From Cunninghamella blakesleeana (lineage: Eukaryota; Mucoromycota; Mucoromycetes; Mucorales; Cunninghamellaceae), in the NCBI GenBank assembly GCA_017871115.1, contig JAFCIZ010000006.1, forward strand, positions 3,100,001 to 3,164,000: DNA of 64,000 nucleotides, in the 5' to 3' direction. The position numbers and the translations under genes were made by a program. Under the pieces are notes generated by a model. The model saw only the letters and a program-made list of their open reading frames with translations, was not told the DNA's origin and made no database searches. Positions 38,144 through 49,994 of the stretch are shown here, in pieces. Each line of letters opens with the position of its first letter. Position 1 is the stretch's first letter.

Positions 38144-39072
38144 ATTAAATAAAATCATTCATTTATATTTATATAAAAAAAAAGTATATATAGGATAGAA
38201 ATATCTCTTTTTTTTTATTTATTAAAATATATTATTCTCTCTCCCTCATCTACTTTTTTTTTTTCTTACAATTTTTTTGTTCTTCGTTAGATCAAGAAAC
38301 TATTAATAAAATATGACCTGGATTGTATATTTTGTATTAGAAATAAATAAATAATATCTTAAAAAAATCAGTAGCCTTATTTATTTTATATGTTTTTAAA
38401 AAAATCGGTTAAAAAAATGGATAACCGAAAATATGCATGTCAATGATCATAATCAATTTATATATAAACACGCGTTTTATAGTAGTATATAGAGTATATT
38501 CGCTCTTACTATTTTGGTGGGGGGTTATTTTTTTTCAAAAATCATACAAGTTCCAGTAAAAAAAAAGAAACCAGTGCTTCAAGTTTATGTTCAGGCAAAG
38601 ACATGTTAAAACGCCTAATTTAATAAATATTATAAAAGCCAAGTTTTTTTTTATATTTATTGCGTTTATAAAAAAGAATATCACTAGTATTTCGGATTTA
38701 TGTTCAGTAAAAGAAATGCTAAGTCGCCCAATTTTAATCATTGGAAAAATAGTTTTTTTTTTTTACTTTCTAATTTTTGTGTCATTGTTTATTTTGTTTA
38801 CTTAAGGTTTCCGATATGTCTGTGAGTACTTTATTCCCATGTTATCAATATTACTTTTTTTTTTTGGTTTGTGTATGTGTGGACTGATTTGAAACTGTTA
38901 TAAAATAAATTTCTCATACAATTTGTTTTACATTTATTTTATTTATTTATTTACTATACTCTTTCTCTCTTTCTCTTTCTCTCTCTCTCTTTTTCTAGTT
39001 ACTTTTTAAAAGAAAAAGAAAAATCAATGCCTATTTAATAAATAAATAAATATATATACATATATATAAACG
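38144..39072. other. Intergenic region with a degenerate tandem duplication
   Basis: AT-rich spacer downstream of ATP3. Apart from the duplication at 38584-38736 (listed separately) I see no gene. (CT)n lies at 38960-38996. Confidence 0.5.
38584..38736 (+). repeat. Degenerate tandem duplication with conserved reading frame
   Basis: Two ~38-bp segments (about 38584-38622 and 38698-38736) share TTATGTTCAG...AAAGA.ATG..AA..CGCC.AATTT. Translated in the same frame, they read LCSGKDMLKRLI and LCSVKEMLSRPI. The differences are mostly conservative at the amino-acid level, which suggests a coding origin, now a remnant. The first copy ends in a stop. Confidence 0.5.
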
Positions 39073-39266
39073 ATGATCAATCCTACTTCAAAAATTATTA
39101 AACAACATTTCATTTCTACAAAAAAATATTCGTATCAAACATGTCCTATTTGTTCTGAAAAACTATTAGTGCGTATGAATGGAAACTTTGTTCATAAATG
39201 GATCAATTTACATTTTTCAAGTCATCATCACGAATATATGCATATGGTTGTTAATCTGCGATCATA

Positions 39267-39267
<1 letters not shown>
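39073..39267 (+). CDS. Small hypothetical protein with zinc-finger-like Cys/His spacing
   Basis: 64 codons, no intron. The peptide carries TCPICSEKL (C-x2-C) followed by FVHKWINLHF and a His-rich stretch (SSHHHEYMH), which could form a single C2H2-like zinc site. I do not recognise a family. It lies between ATP3 and the convergent PIL1 gene, and upstream is AT-rich without clear promoter marks. It may be a real small gene or a chance ORF. Confidence 0.3.
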
Positions 39268-39303
<36 letters not shown>

Positions 39304-39589
39304 TATACCACTCATTTATTATATATCATTTATCATCGCTATCATTACAAAATCATTTTCAATATAAAATTATTTACAAACATAAATAAATAAATATAAA
39401 TAAATAAACAAATAATAATAATACATGATCTTTTTATTTTTATTTAAAATTTCATTTTCGTCCATTTTTTTATTATAAATATATAAAAAGTAAAATTACA
39501 CAAAATACAAATAAATATGTATTGGAGTTATCCTTTTTTATTATGATTTTTTGTTACCTATCATTAGATTTTTTATTTTTTATATTTTT

Positions 39590-41889
39590 TTAAATTCGCT
39601 TTTTATCAGCTTTATAACCAGGATTTTCTGGTTCCTCAGGCTTGATAACAGATTGTTTTTTAGGAGGTAAAGGTTTTTCGTCTTGTTGGAAAGAAAGAAT
39701 AGAAGCTTGACGAGCTTGAGCTTCTTCTGCTGCATACCTTTCAGCTAATCTACGTTTTTCTTCATCTGCACTTAAAATCCGGTGCTGTTCTGGATCAAAA
39801 TGTTGTTGTTGTTGAGGAATTCTAAATCCACCAGCATCTTTACGAGTAAATTGTTGACGGAATTCCGTATAAGGAACTTGGTTAGCTTGTACTTGTTGTT
39901 GTTTTTGATTCATTTGATCATATAATTGCTGATATTGACCTTGATGATAGACAGGTTGAACACCGCCATAAATCATGTTATTTTGTTGTTGTTGAGATGG
40001 TATATTCCAATTTACGGTGGCATCGAAAGTGGAAGCAGTAGATCCACGATGAGGCTGCTGATACATTGGATGAGGTGATGCATGAGGTGTATAATGCATA
40101 GGTTGAGGTGATTGCTGATAAATAATATTAGAATGAGGTGTGGATGGTGTACCTAAAGTATTATGGGCTTGATATGGTGTTTGGAATCCACTTTCATTTG
40201 ATTCGTCTATTAATTCTTTATCTTCATGTCTAGAAGCATTACTAGTAGTAGTGGGCTGTTGTTGTTCTTTAGAGGATGTAGAGGTAGATGATGCTGGTAC
40301 TGGTACTGGTGCTGGTGTAGATGAAACAGAAGATGTGGATTGAGTGGATTCTACTCTAACGATAGGCTCATCATGTAATTGATAACGTTGCTTGGCATCT
40401 TGTGCTACCATTTTTTCATCTGAGTTTCTAGGAGAAGTACCACCAGTATTATTTTCTTGCTGGCTAGCTTCATACGCAGGAGGTGGGGCATCATATAAAT
40501 CCAATTGTTCTAAAAGTTCTTCTGATTCATGTAAATTAGCTTTATGGTCACTTGTTACAGAAGCTACTGCATCAGTTGAATAGCCGGTAGGTGCTATAGG
40601 TGTAGGTTGAGGACTTCTGGGTGGAAGTTGTGGTGGTACTTTCTGTTCTTGTTCTACTTCTTCTTCATCATCATTATTCTGCTGCTGATCTGCTAAAGTA
40701 GTTGTAATTGGTACTGATTCTTTTTCTTTTCCTTTTCCTTTTATATCTACTTCCTTTTCATCGTCTTCTTCCTCTAATTGCCCATTATTTATATTGGATG
40801 ATGACGATGATGTAGACGTGGTTGCTTGTTCATCACTTACTAATTGATCACCTAAAAGAGATGCATGATGTTGAAGAGGGTTTGTATTTGCAGCAATAGT
40901 AGGGCGTTCATCACCTTCACGAGGTTCCCAGGTATTGATGGCATTAATAGCATCAGCATAAATCATAGCAGCTTCTTGGCCTTTTTCATAAGGACGTCTT
41001 GTTGGTTCTGTTGCAGGTGTAGGAGCAATATCTAATAAATCCACAATATATTTTCCAAACCCAGCGATCATGGCGGTCTTTTCAGCATATTCATTCATGG
41101 CATTAAAACGGATATAAAAAGCTTCTTTCAATGCAAAGCGTTTAAAATCGCCCATTTCTAATTCTGCGTCATGTGTATCACGATCCAAAGATCCTAATTC
41201 CTTTTGAAGTTCACGTAATTTAGGTGATTTAGGGCTAGTTTTGGCTAAATTACTAATTCTGCTTTGGAGTGTACGTTTTTTTTCACGTATATCCGATAAT
41301 CTGTCTTCACGATCTCTAATAGATTTAATAGCATGTCTATATTGTTGATATTTAGCTTGAAAAAAAAAAAAAATAACAAAAATAAGTAATGGTCGATAAG
41401 CTCCATTCTATTTAAATAAAATACTAGTAACTTGCTCTTTTTTAATAAATTATAGCTGCCTATATTACCTGCAAACTGTTGCTCTATTTCTACTTGTTTA
41501 TCTAATAATTTCATAAGTTTATCACCAATATCCTAAATAAATAAATAATGATAAATATATAAAAAGAAAAAATAGATGGTTAAATCTTCAAAATTCACAA
41601 CAATAGTAATAAGACAATATAATAGATGATATATACTTACTTCAATATCACGTCCATTTTCACCTTTATCATTAAGAAGTTCTTCTTTTGTCCATTGTTG
41701 AAAAAACTTGTTTGTTTCAGAGTGTTGATAAGCTAAGGTACGCATGCTGGCAAGATTATTACGTTCATTATAGATCCACATAGACAAACTTTTTGTATCT
41801 TGTTTTTGCAGAGGATTCTTTTTAACGATTTGACTACGTACATCTGTAGTTAATCTACCAATAGAATATTGAAGATCTTTAAAATTCAT
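39590..41889 (-). CDS. PIL1: Eisosome core protein, PIL1/LSP1-type BAR domain
   Basis: Membrane-sculpting BAR protein that assembles eisosomes under the plasma membrane. Minus-strand exons 41889-41641, 41532-41469 and 41355-39590 give 692 aa. The N-terminal ~250 residues hold the Pil1 domain: NFKDLQYSIGRLTTDVRSQI, DIGDKLMKLLDKQVEIEQQF, AKYQQYRHAIKSIRDREDRL, DFKRFALKEAFYIRFNAMNE and KTAMIAGFGKYIVDLLDI. The C-terminal ~430 residues are disordered: Ser/Thr/Gln/Pro-rich with acidic patches, PPP and polyGln, much longer than in yeast Pil1 (339 aa). This tail could carry phosphorylation and SH3-binding sites (PPQLPPRSPQPTP). Yeast eisosomes are controlled by Pkh kinases. Confidence 0.92.
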
Positions 41890-42082
41890 TTTATTATTAA
41901 AAAAAATAATAGTAAGTTGAAAAGAGAAAAAGAAAGAAAAAGAGAGCGTGAAAAAAATTTAAAAATTTAAATGAAAAAAAAGGCTCACAAGACTTTTCTA
42001 TTTTTATTTTTTATTTTAAAAAAAATTAGTGTAACTATCCTTTTGGAGAAAAATGACAAAATGGTTATTTTATATCAGAGTT

Positions 42083-42940
42083 TTAAGTTTGCTTGTAGCA
42101 TACTTCGTTAGCAGAAGCGATAATATTGGATCCTGTATTGGGGTTAGGCGCAAGTCCACTTGGAGCACTATACTTCTTAAAAGGATCTTGAAGAATATAA
42201 AATGGAATGGATTCGTAAACACAATGCACACTTTCACCCTATTTATTTTATTAAAAAAAAAAAAGGAATCATATTATTAAATCATTAAATTGATAAACTA
42301 AATAAATATATTTATATTTACTAAAACTTACTGGATGATTCACCATGATACGATAATGATAAAGTCCTGTAATATCTTGAACGCCAAGAGGGAAAGAAAC
42401 TTGGTTCCCATTACTGCCTTCAGAATATAACGCTATATTGATATTTATATTAATAAATAATGAATACTCTTTTTTATTTTATCTTTTTGTTATTTGATTT
42501 ATTTGATTTAGCACTTACATATATTTTCACCAAGAATAAATTGGTTATGTTGAGTGCTATTTAAAATACGAATACGAGTAATAATGTCTGGTGGATTAGG
42601 AAGATCAGATTCTACTTCCCAAGAAAGCTGCTGTACAGAATTGGCTTGAAATGCAAGCCCAGGATAGGTAGGATAAGTAATACGGAATCCTTTTTTTTAA
42701 AAAAAATAAATAATAATAATCAACATTTATATCAATAATAAAATATACCTTATTTATTTGGTTACCTTTACAGTAATCAGGATTTACTCTTGGAGGATTA
42801 TAACCAAACATCATCATTGCTTCACCTAGTTCAGCTCTGGGCACATGATGTGAATTAATATCATTGTTTGGAACTGTGGCAGCATTGGTACTGGAAAAAA
42901 TTAAAAAAAGAGCTAATAAAGATGTATAAAATGACTTCAT
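42083..42940 (-). CDS. Secreted protein with signal peptide, beta-rich extracellular domain
   Basis: 200 aa from minus-strand exons 42940-42766, 42689-42519, 42432-42332 and 42238-42083. A clear signal peptide ([20 protein letters not shown]) opens the protein. The body has alternating polar/hydrophobic strands ([51 protein letters not shown]) resembling Kre9/Knh1-like or other Ig-like cell-surface domains. One NST glycosylation site and three Cys in the mature part. No GPI signal or C-terminal membrane span. I do not recognise a precise family; such secreted beta-sandwich proteins recur in Mucoromycota. Upstream neighbour is the PIL1-type gene on the same strand. Confidence 0.75.
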
Positions 42941-44152
42941 TTTATTATATTGTATTGGTATATCTAAATTACAAAAGGATATAATGAAGAAGAAGTAGAA
43001 GAAGAAGAAAAGAAACTTTTTATACATAAAATAATTTCATAAAGAACCATCAGAAAAAAAAATCTCCAACAAGTTAAAATATGATACAAATAAATAAACA
43101 AGAGAATGATAGAGGGAATATAATGTAATAAGAAAATATGACCTATGTATACATTTTATAAAATGATCAGCCATTTATCTATAAATAATGAATAAATCCA
43201 CTATAAATATTTGTTAATTGATTTCCTGGCTTTATTGATAATAATTATCATTTTCAAGCAGCAATACCTTTTTCGGGGTTATTTTATTATTACTATTATA
43301 TACTTTGTAATATAAGCTTTTTTTAGCATATATGTATTTCTACATGGAACCAAGTTTTTGTTTCCTAAACCATTAACCACTATTTGATTATGATTTTTAA
43401 AGATATTTTAATATAGATAGGCTTAAAAATGGTCTGGATCGGCCAAAGTTCTCCTGCTTTGAAAGGAGTCTTCTCTTCCCCATTCCAGAGTGAACAACAC
43501 AGGCAAAACACTACGATAAAAAATGTTTTATTTTTTTTTTTTATTACTTTTATATGTGCAAATATAAGATAAAAAATCAGTTTATCCTTGAAAAAAGTAA
43601 ACGAGATAAATTATATATTTATTTTTATCTTTTAGTGCTCTCTATTTTTCATAGATAATTAAAAATATAGTAAGATGATCAATATATGATTGTATATATA
43701 TATTTCCAGTATATATTATTTCAGTCGTTATTTATATTTAAATTCTACCTTAAAAATTGGCTATGCCCTTTTAAAGATATCGATTGAATGATATTGTACA
43801 AAAAAAATAACTTCGGGGATAAATAATTCTTATATGTTATTACTTGATATTTACTTGTGAATTGACAAAAAATGCAAAATAAAAAAATAAACATGATCAT
43901 ATGTATGGTCATAAAAATAGCTTTTTTTTTGTTCCATAAATAAATGAGTATTATATATTTTTTAGCTTAGCATTCGATTGTGAATTGAGAAAAGTATTAA
44001 AGTAGAATCGCATAATAATTTTATATTATATTGAAGTAGAAAGCTAAAAAATGACGGAGTTTAAATCAGCTACTTCGTCCAAAAATTTTAATTTTTAAAT
44101 TTCACTTCTTCCCTATTCTATTCTTATTCTTTCATTTTAAAACTAAAATAAA
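42941..44152. other. Intergenic region upstream of COG3
   Basis: 1.2 kb, AT-rich, with one GC-richer patch at about 43429-43520 (listed separately). Nothing else recognisable. Confidence 0.5.
43429..43572 (+). other. GC-richer island with a 47-codon open frame
   Basis: A ~90-bp segment with far more G and C than its surroundings contains an ATG at 43429 opening a frame that reads MVWIGQSSPALKGVFSSPFQ before running into a poly-T (polyPhe) stretch. It also has a small stem, CTCCT/AGGAG, around 43452-43469. It could be a fragment of a coding exon, a small RNA or an old transposon piece. No family recognised. Confidence 0.25.
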
Positions 44153-46455
44153 ATGGCAAAAGTAACACGTAGTATATCGTTGGAAGATTGGGAAGAAAAA
44201 ACTCGATTAAATGAAAAGCAATTACAAAGTGTTTATGAAGTGAAAGAAACTTGTACAGAATTACCTTTACCTTCGAGCTGGGTAATAATAATAAAGTCAA
44301 GATGAATAAATAAATATACTTGTATATGAATGTATTTACTTATAAAAAGTGTAACTTGTATATACATATGTGTATGTATGCATTTATATATATATATGTA
44401 TATATAGTATTTTAATGACAAGTCCTTAGGATCACCTTCAGCAGGAAAAACATTTTCTTCAGGAGGATTGACACCAGATGCTTCTACTTCACCTTTATTA
44501 AATCCATTGAATGCTGGCGTTCTATCTAGTCATTTACGCGCTATTAATCGATCTCGATCGGCTACTAATTTATATGTTGAATCAACTACTGCAGCTGAAA
44601 AACAATCTGCTAATGATATTGGAACTGATAAACCTATAGAAACTCTACAACAATTTTTTGATTGGTTTGCAATAATGGAAAAGGAAATGGAAAAAGGTCA
44701 AGAAGATATATATCGGTATGTTAAATAGATATAGATATAAACTTGCAATAGTTTGTTATATAAAAAAAAGAAAGAGTATAACTATATATAAATAATAATA
44801 TATGTATTTTTTTCAGCGATCATCTCTCTATTGTTTCATTTTATAAAGAAGTGTGTGATGAATTTTTAAATGACTTACAATCAACAAGAAAACTATTTGA
44901 TGACCTCAGAAATGATTATGGATTTGTTGAAAAACAAACAAAATCATTACAAACAACATGTGAAGAGTTATTGGAAGAACAGGTAAGAATATTAGGATGG
45001 CTTTTTATTAAATAGATTCGTACGTATAATTTATTTGATCCACTCTATTTAATTTTTATTATATATATATATTATTTAATATAGCACCAATTGACACAAC
45101 TTGCGGATGCTTTAACAGAACGACTACAATATTTCAATCAATTAGAACCTATAGCCAAAGTTTTCAATGCACCAGGAGATGATATATGTTTAAAACCTGA
45201 TTTTATACCAATGCTTGAAAAATTAGATGAGTGTATTGCCTATATGAATGATCATGTAAGATAAAAAATTAATAAAAACAATAATAGTAATAAAGATGAA
45301 AAAAAGCGACACTCTCATTTAAATAAAACTTTTATATATATATTTAGTTAAATTATCGTGATTCTGAATTATATCTTATGCGATTTAGACAATGCCTTAC
45401 CCGCGCAATGACGTTAATTAAAATGTATGCAATATCAACTATCAAAACTTTAGGTTATGAAACTTATAAACAAATCATGTCAAAAGTAAGTCCTTTTTTT
45501 TAATCAAAAAAAAAAAAAATAAAAAAGATAAAATGCATATATTTTGTATCATATATTAATTTGGTTTTTTTACATTTTTACCATTTACATTTATATATAA
45601 TAGAACGCCGATCCAACTATGACCCTCAGTAAACAAACTACCATATTTAATGTTAAATTTAGAACAATTGCACCAACAATAAAAAATTTAGCTGATGAAG
45701 TGGAAAAACGTGGACGTGGGCATACCGAGTAATTAAATATATACATAATCAAACATATCCACATATATTTATATATGCAATATTATTAATAAGAGTAATT
45801 AAATATACATATGTAATATTTTATAGATATATGACATTATATAAGGAAATCATTAGTGTTTACATTCAAATTCGGCAACAAGTACTTAGTCCTATAATTT
45901 CAAGAAAGATAATGGAATTAGGTCCAAACGGTAGTAATCTTCTTACATTTGTATGTTATCTATATAATTTATATATATATATACGAAAAATCTATACTTC
46001 ACTAGATTCTTACATCATAAACTATATTTATACTTGTATATTTCTTTTACATGCATAATTAGGCTCGTAATGGGTGTGCTTATATAATGGGACTTTGTTC
46101 CGATGAATATAATTTATTTTATACCTTTTTCCAATCTGGTGAAGATGAAATTTAGTAAGCTTGTATTTTTTATACTATTACCATTAAATTATTGATATTT
46201 ATAAAGATAAAGATGTTAACATATATATTGCTTACTTATTTGTTTATTTTTGTTAGCGAATATCTGGAATTACTGACAAGTTATTTACACGATTACCTTC
46301 GACCACGAATTATTCATGAAAATAATATATTAGTTCTATCTGAATTATGTAGTATATTACAAATGTATGTCTTACAGGAAAATCAGCTTTTACCAGGTAT
46401 ATTCATAATTAATATATAAAAAAAGTGACTACATAGCATATTCAATATCACTAGC

Positions 46456-46494
<39 letters not shown>

Positions 46495-47652
46495 GTGTGT
46501 GTATTATTTATTTATTATAGTTACTGATAATGATGCTTCAAAAAAGGAAGTAGTCTTTGGCCATTTAATACAAGACGCTCTAGAAGATGCTCAAACTCGT
46601 TTAGTATTTCGTTCACAAATGTATATACATAACGATATAGAAAAATATCAATCAAAGCCTGAAGATTTCCAACTTGAAAGATTAAAAGGAAACGGTAAAT
46701 AAATTGATAAAAATATTAATAATATTTATAACTAATAATGATGAAATTATGTTTCAATTCTGTTTATTAATATATTATTATTATGATTACTATTATGATT
46801 TTATATAATTAAAGGTGCATCATCTACTTCAATACTTTTAGATTCAAATCAACAACTGCAATCACAAGAGCAAGAGATTACAATTGGGCCTGCTACATTA
46901 AATATAGACGAAGATCAATCCGACACACAATCTATTACTCCATCGATAACTATGACCGAAAAAAGCACCTTTGAAGATCCAGATGTATTACTTGGGCAAG
47001 GTTTGGATGTATCAAAAGGATGGTACCCTACTTTACAAAAAACAATGTGGATTTTATCTAAGTTATATCGAAATGTCCAGGTAAAATACAATATATTAAG
47101 TGTCATATTATTTTTATATATCTTCATTAAATTTTTCCCTCTGTCCTTTTTTTTATCCTTTCATTTTTCATTTATTTTCTTAAAAAAAAATAGACCAAAG
47201 TTTTTGAAGACTTGGCTCAAGAAGCTATATCGTTATGTATTGAAACATTAAAAAAAGCAAGCGAAACAATGGCAGTTAATGAAGTAATTAACAATAGAAA
47301 TAGTAATATTAAAAACATATTAATTTTTTTTAATTTGTGAAATTTATTTAACTTTTATATTTTAGTCACGCCTTGTTGGTCAACTTTTTCTTATTAAGCA
47401 ATTAATCACACTCAAAGAACAACTGACACCATTTGAAGTAAATTTTGTACATGCTGAAAAAGCACTCGATTTTTCATCCGTCACTGGTAATAAAAAATAA
47501 ATTAAAATAAAAAAAGTAAACATCATAATTAAGATTACAAACGGCTGATAATTAAATATTAACCTATACCTATAATATCTATATGCTTATTTATTTTAGA
47601 CACACTCAATTCATTCCCAACAACCCGTTCACTATTATTTAACCGTAAATAG
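44153..47652 (+). CDS. COG3: Conserved oligomeric Golgi complex subunit 3 (Sec34)
   Basis: Tether of intra-Golgi retrograde vesicles, one of the essential lobe A subunits. Fourteen exons (44153-44281, 44408-44715, 44817-44982, 45085-45255, 45348-45485, 45604-45728, 45827-45950, 46063-46154, 46257-46396, 46521-46694, 46815-47080, 47194-47283, 47366-47486, 47600-47652) give 698 aa. Recognisable Sec34 segments: FFDWFAIMEKEMEKGQEDIY, HLSIVSFYKEVCDEFLNDL, ELYLMRFRQCLTRAMTLIKM, EKRGRGHTEYMTLYKEII, YIQIRQQVLSPIISRKI, YLHDYLRPRIIHENNILVLS and GRLV-like GQLFLIKQLITLKEQLTPFE. The N-terminal helix region is a coiled coil (SLQTTCEELLEEQHQLTQLA). All junctions keep frame. Confidence 0.93.
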
Positions 47653-48209
47653 ATTTTTAATTAAAAATATATTCATTATATTGAATATAAACTTTTTAAA
47701 ATTATATATACATAATAAAAGTTTAATTCCTATTTATATTAATATATAAAATACATACATTATTAAATGACTATTATGAAACAAGTTAAAAAATTATGCG
47801 AACAGAAAATGAAGTCCGGTTCCATATTATCCAATAAGAATTAAAAACTAATGTACCATAACTTCACACTATTAATTTACTTGCTTAGTTTGCATAGCTG
47901 ATCTAAACAATTGCTAGTAAAAGACTCCATTTATCACCTTGATTAAAGTAGTAAAAATAAATATGCGTTTTTTTTTGTTCTATTTGATTTTGGTAAAGAT
48001 ATACAAACATAGCTTTGATGTTTCACGGTTTTTTAAAAAAAAAAAGTCGCCAGTTTCAAATCGTTTTTTTCTTATATAAAATCACTAAAGAATAAATCAC
48101 TTTTTGTTTTATTTTACTTTTCATTCTTAACAATAATAAAAAATAATAAATATTATTAAGTAGAAAATACATATCACTATTTTATTTTAGTTTTTCTAAA
48201 TAATTAAAA
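47653..48209. other. Intergenic spacer between COG3 and the Ato transporter
   Basis: 557 bp, AT-rich. A 25-codon ATG frame at 47767 is too short to support. Nothing else seen. Confidence 0.5.
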
Positions 48210-49331
48210 ATGGAAGATCAACCTGAATTAATAACAACACTAACCCGAGGGTTACGACATCGATTATCAGTACCAGAAGTTATTACTGGAGATACCAAAG
48301 TACCATTAAAAGATTTAAAAAATATCTTTGCAACTTATAATTTAACAAGAAGAGTTAGTCCAGTTGTCAATGGACAAAATTCTGACCGACCAATTCACAT
48401 TGGTAACCCTGGCGTTGTTGGTAACCTTAAATACTTGAAACAAATATAAATTATAGATAGATGGTTTTGAATATAAATATTTAAATATTTATTAATTATA
48501 AAATATAGGGTTATTTAGTTTTGGAGTTGTTACAATAATATTAGGCATATTTCGTTTATTTTTACCTTGGAAATCACAAGTTATACTTTTACCTTCAGCT
48601 CTGTTATTCGGGGGCCTTACACAAATGATTGCAGGGTTTGTAACACGAATAAACATGCAAATATTACAAATAATGGATATTAGACTAATGCTTATTTTTT
48701 TTTTTTATTTTTTTTTAAAAAAAAAAGCTTTTTTGATTTATTTGTCGGTGGAACGTTTTCAGCAACCATTTTAATTTCATATGGTGCCTTCTGGACGGTA
48801 AGTATATGGGATAAATGCTTTATTAATTCTATTTTTAAAAAAAAATTCAGTCAATCCAATTTTTAATATATATATATAGGGTAATGGAATGATGATGGCA
48901 CCATCCATGAATATAGTATACAATGAATATACCAATCTTGAAGATAGAAATCAAGCACATGCTATTTATTGTTTTATGTGGGCATTTTATACCTTAATGC
49001 TTACTGGTATATCATTAGCTGTTAAATCTGGAACATTTATTCTTACATGGTGTTTATTATTTGTTTTTCTTGCTCTTACATTAGAAGCTATTTGGTATTT
49101 AGATGGAACTGAAAGTATCATACGTGCAAGTGGTAAAGCCATATATATGAAAAAATAAAAATAAAAATAAAAAAGATGTATATATATTAATATAGGTGTA
49201 TATGTATAGGTGTATGTGCAATATTAGCTGCTTTAGGATCATTTTATTCTGGTTGCACTGCTATATTTGAAGAACAAGGTGCTAATTTTTATGTTGGCCA
49301 TTATCCCTGGGTGAAAGATAAAATTAAATAG
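48210..49331 (+). CDS. Acetate/ammonium transporter, GPR1/FUN34/YaaH (Ato/SatP) family
   Basis: 260 aa, six-helix plasma-membrane transporter. Exons 48210-48420, 48509-48635, 48728-48797, 48880-49132 and 49210-49331. The family motif NPGVVGLFSFGV (NPAPLGL type) spans the first junction; GGLTQMIAGFFDLFVGGTFSA, ISYGAFWTGNGMMMAPSMNI and SLAVKSGTFILTWCLLFVF are typical helices, and CAILAALGSFYSGC leads to the last helix. N-terminus hydrophilic. Family members take up acetate or export ammonium and are glucose-repressed in yeasts. The last exon has two nearby acceptor sites; only the second (after 49209) leaves the frame open. Confidence 0.93.
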
Positions 49332-49555
49332 ATTATAAAATCATTTCATTATTTTAATTAATATCTTTGTTGTATAATGCTTATATTTATGTTTTTATAC
49401 TCTTAAAAAATTATAATAAATTACATAACAGCATGAAAAAAAATTGGGAGGCTATAATTTTTAAAATTCCGCATTTTTATATCCTCGAGAAAAGGTTTTT
49501 TTTTTTTGCCCTCTTTTTGTTTTAAATCCATTTATTTAAAACGCGATCTTTGAAT

Positions 49556-49963
49556 ATGGATACCCAACTTGGAATTAATGTCACTGGAAAGCCTTTAATG
49601 TTTGATGCAATTAAATGGTCAGAGGATGGTATGCTTTGTACCGGTTTAGAAAACAATATTTATATTCATGTAAAGAAAAAATAAAAATACTCTTTTTAGT
49701 GTACAAATATAAGAGGATAAATTATTTATAATTAGCCTATAATAATTCATATTTAAACAATTACCTAATGTGATCAACCTATTTATTTCTAACCATGTAT
49801 CTCTTTTCTTCCATTTATTTATTTAATTGATTTTAGACACCTTTATTAGTTGGTATTTCCTCAGAGCAAGAACAATGTCAACAAGCTTCTACATCTATTG
49901 ATCTACTTGCAGAACAAGACGATTTTGGGGAAAGTAATGGTAAATAATCTATAACAATACGAC

Positions 49964-49994
<31 letters not shown>

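Noticed and set aside
47767..47844. 25-codon ATG frame after COG3
   Set aside because: Too short, no homology recognised and no supporting context.
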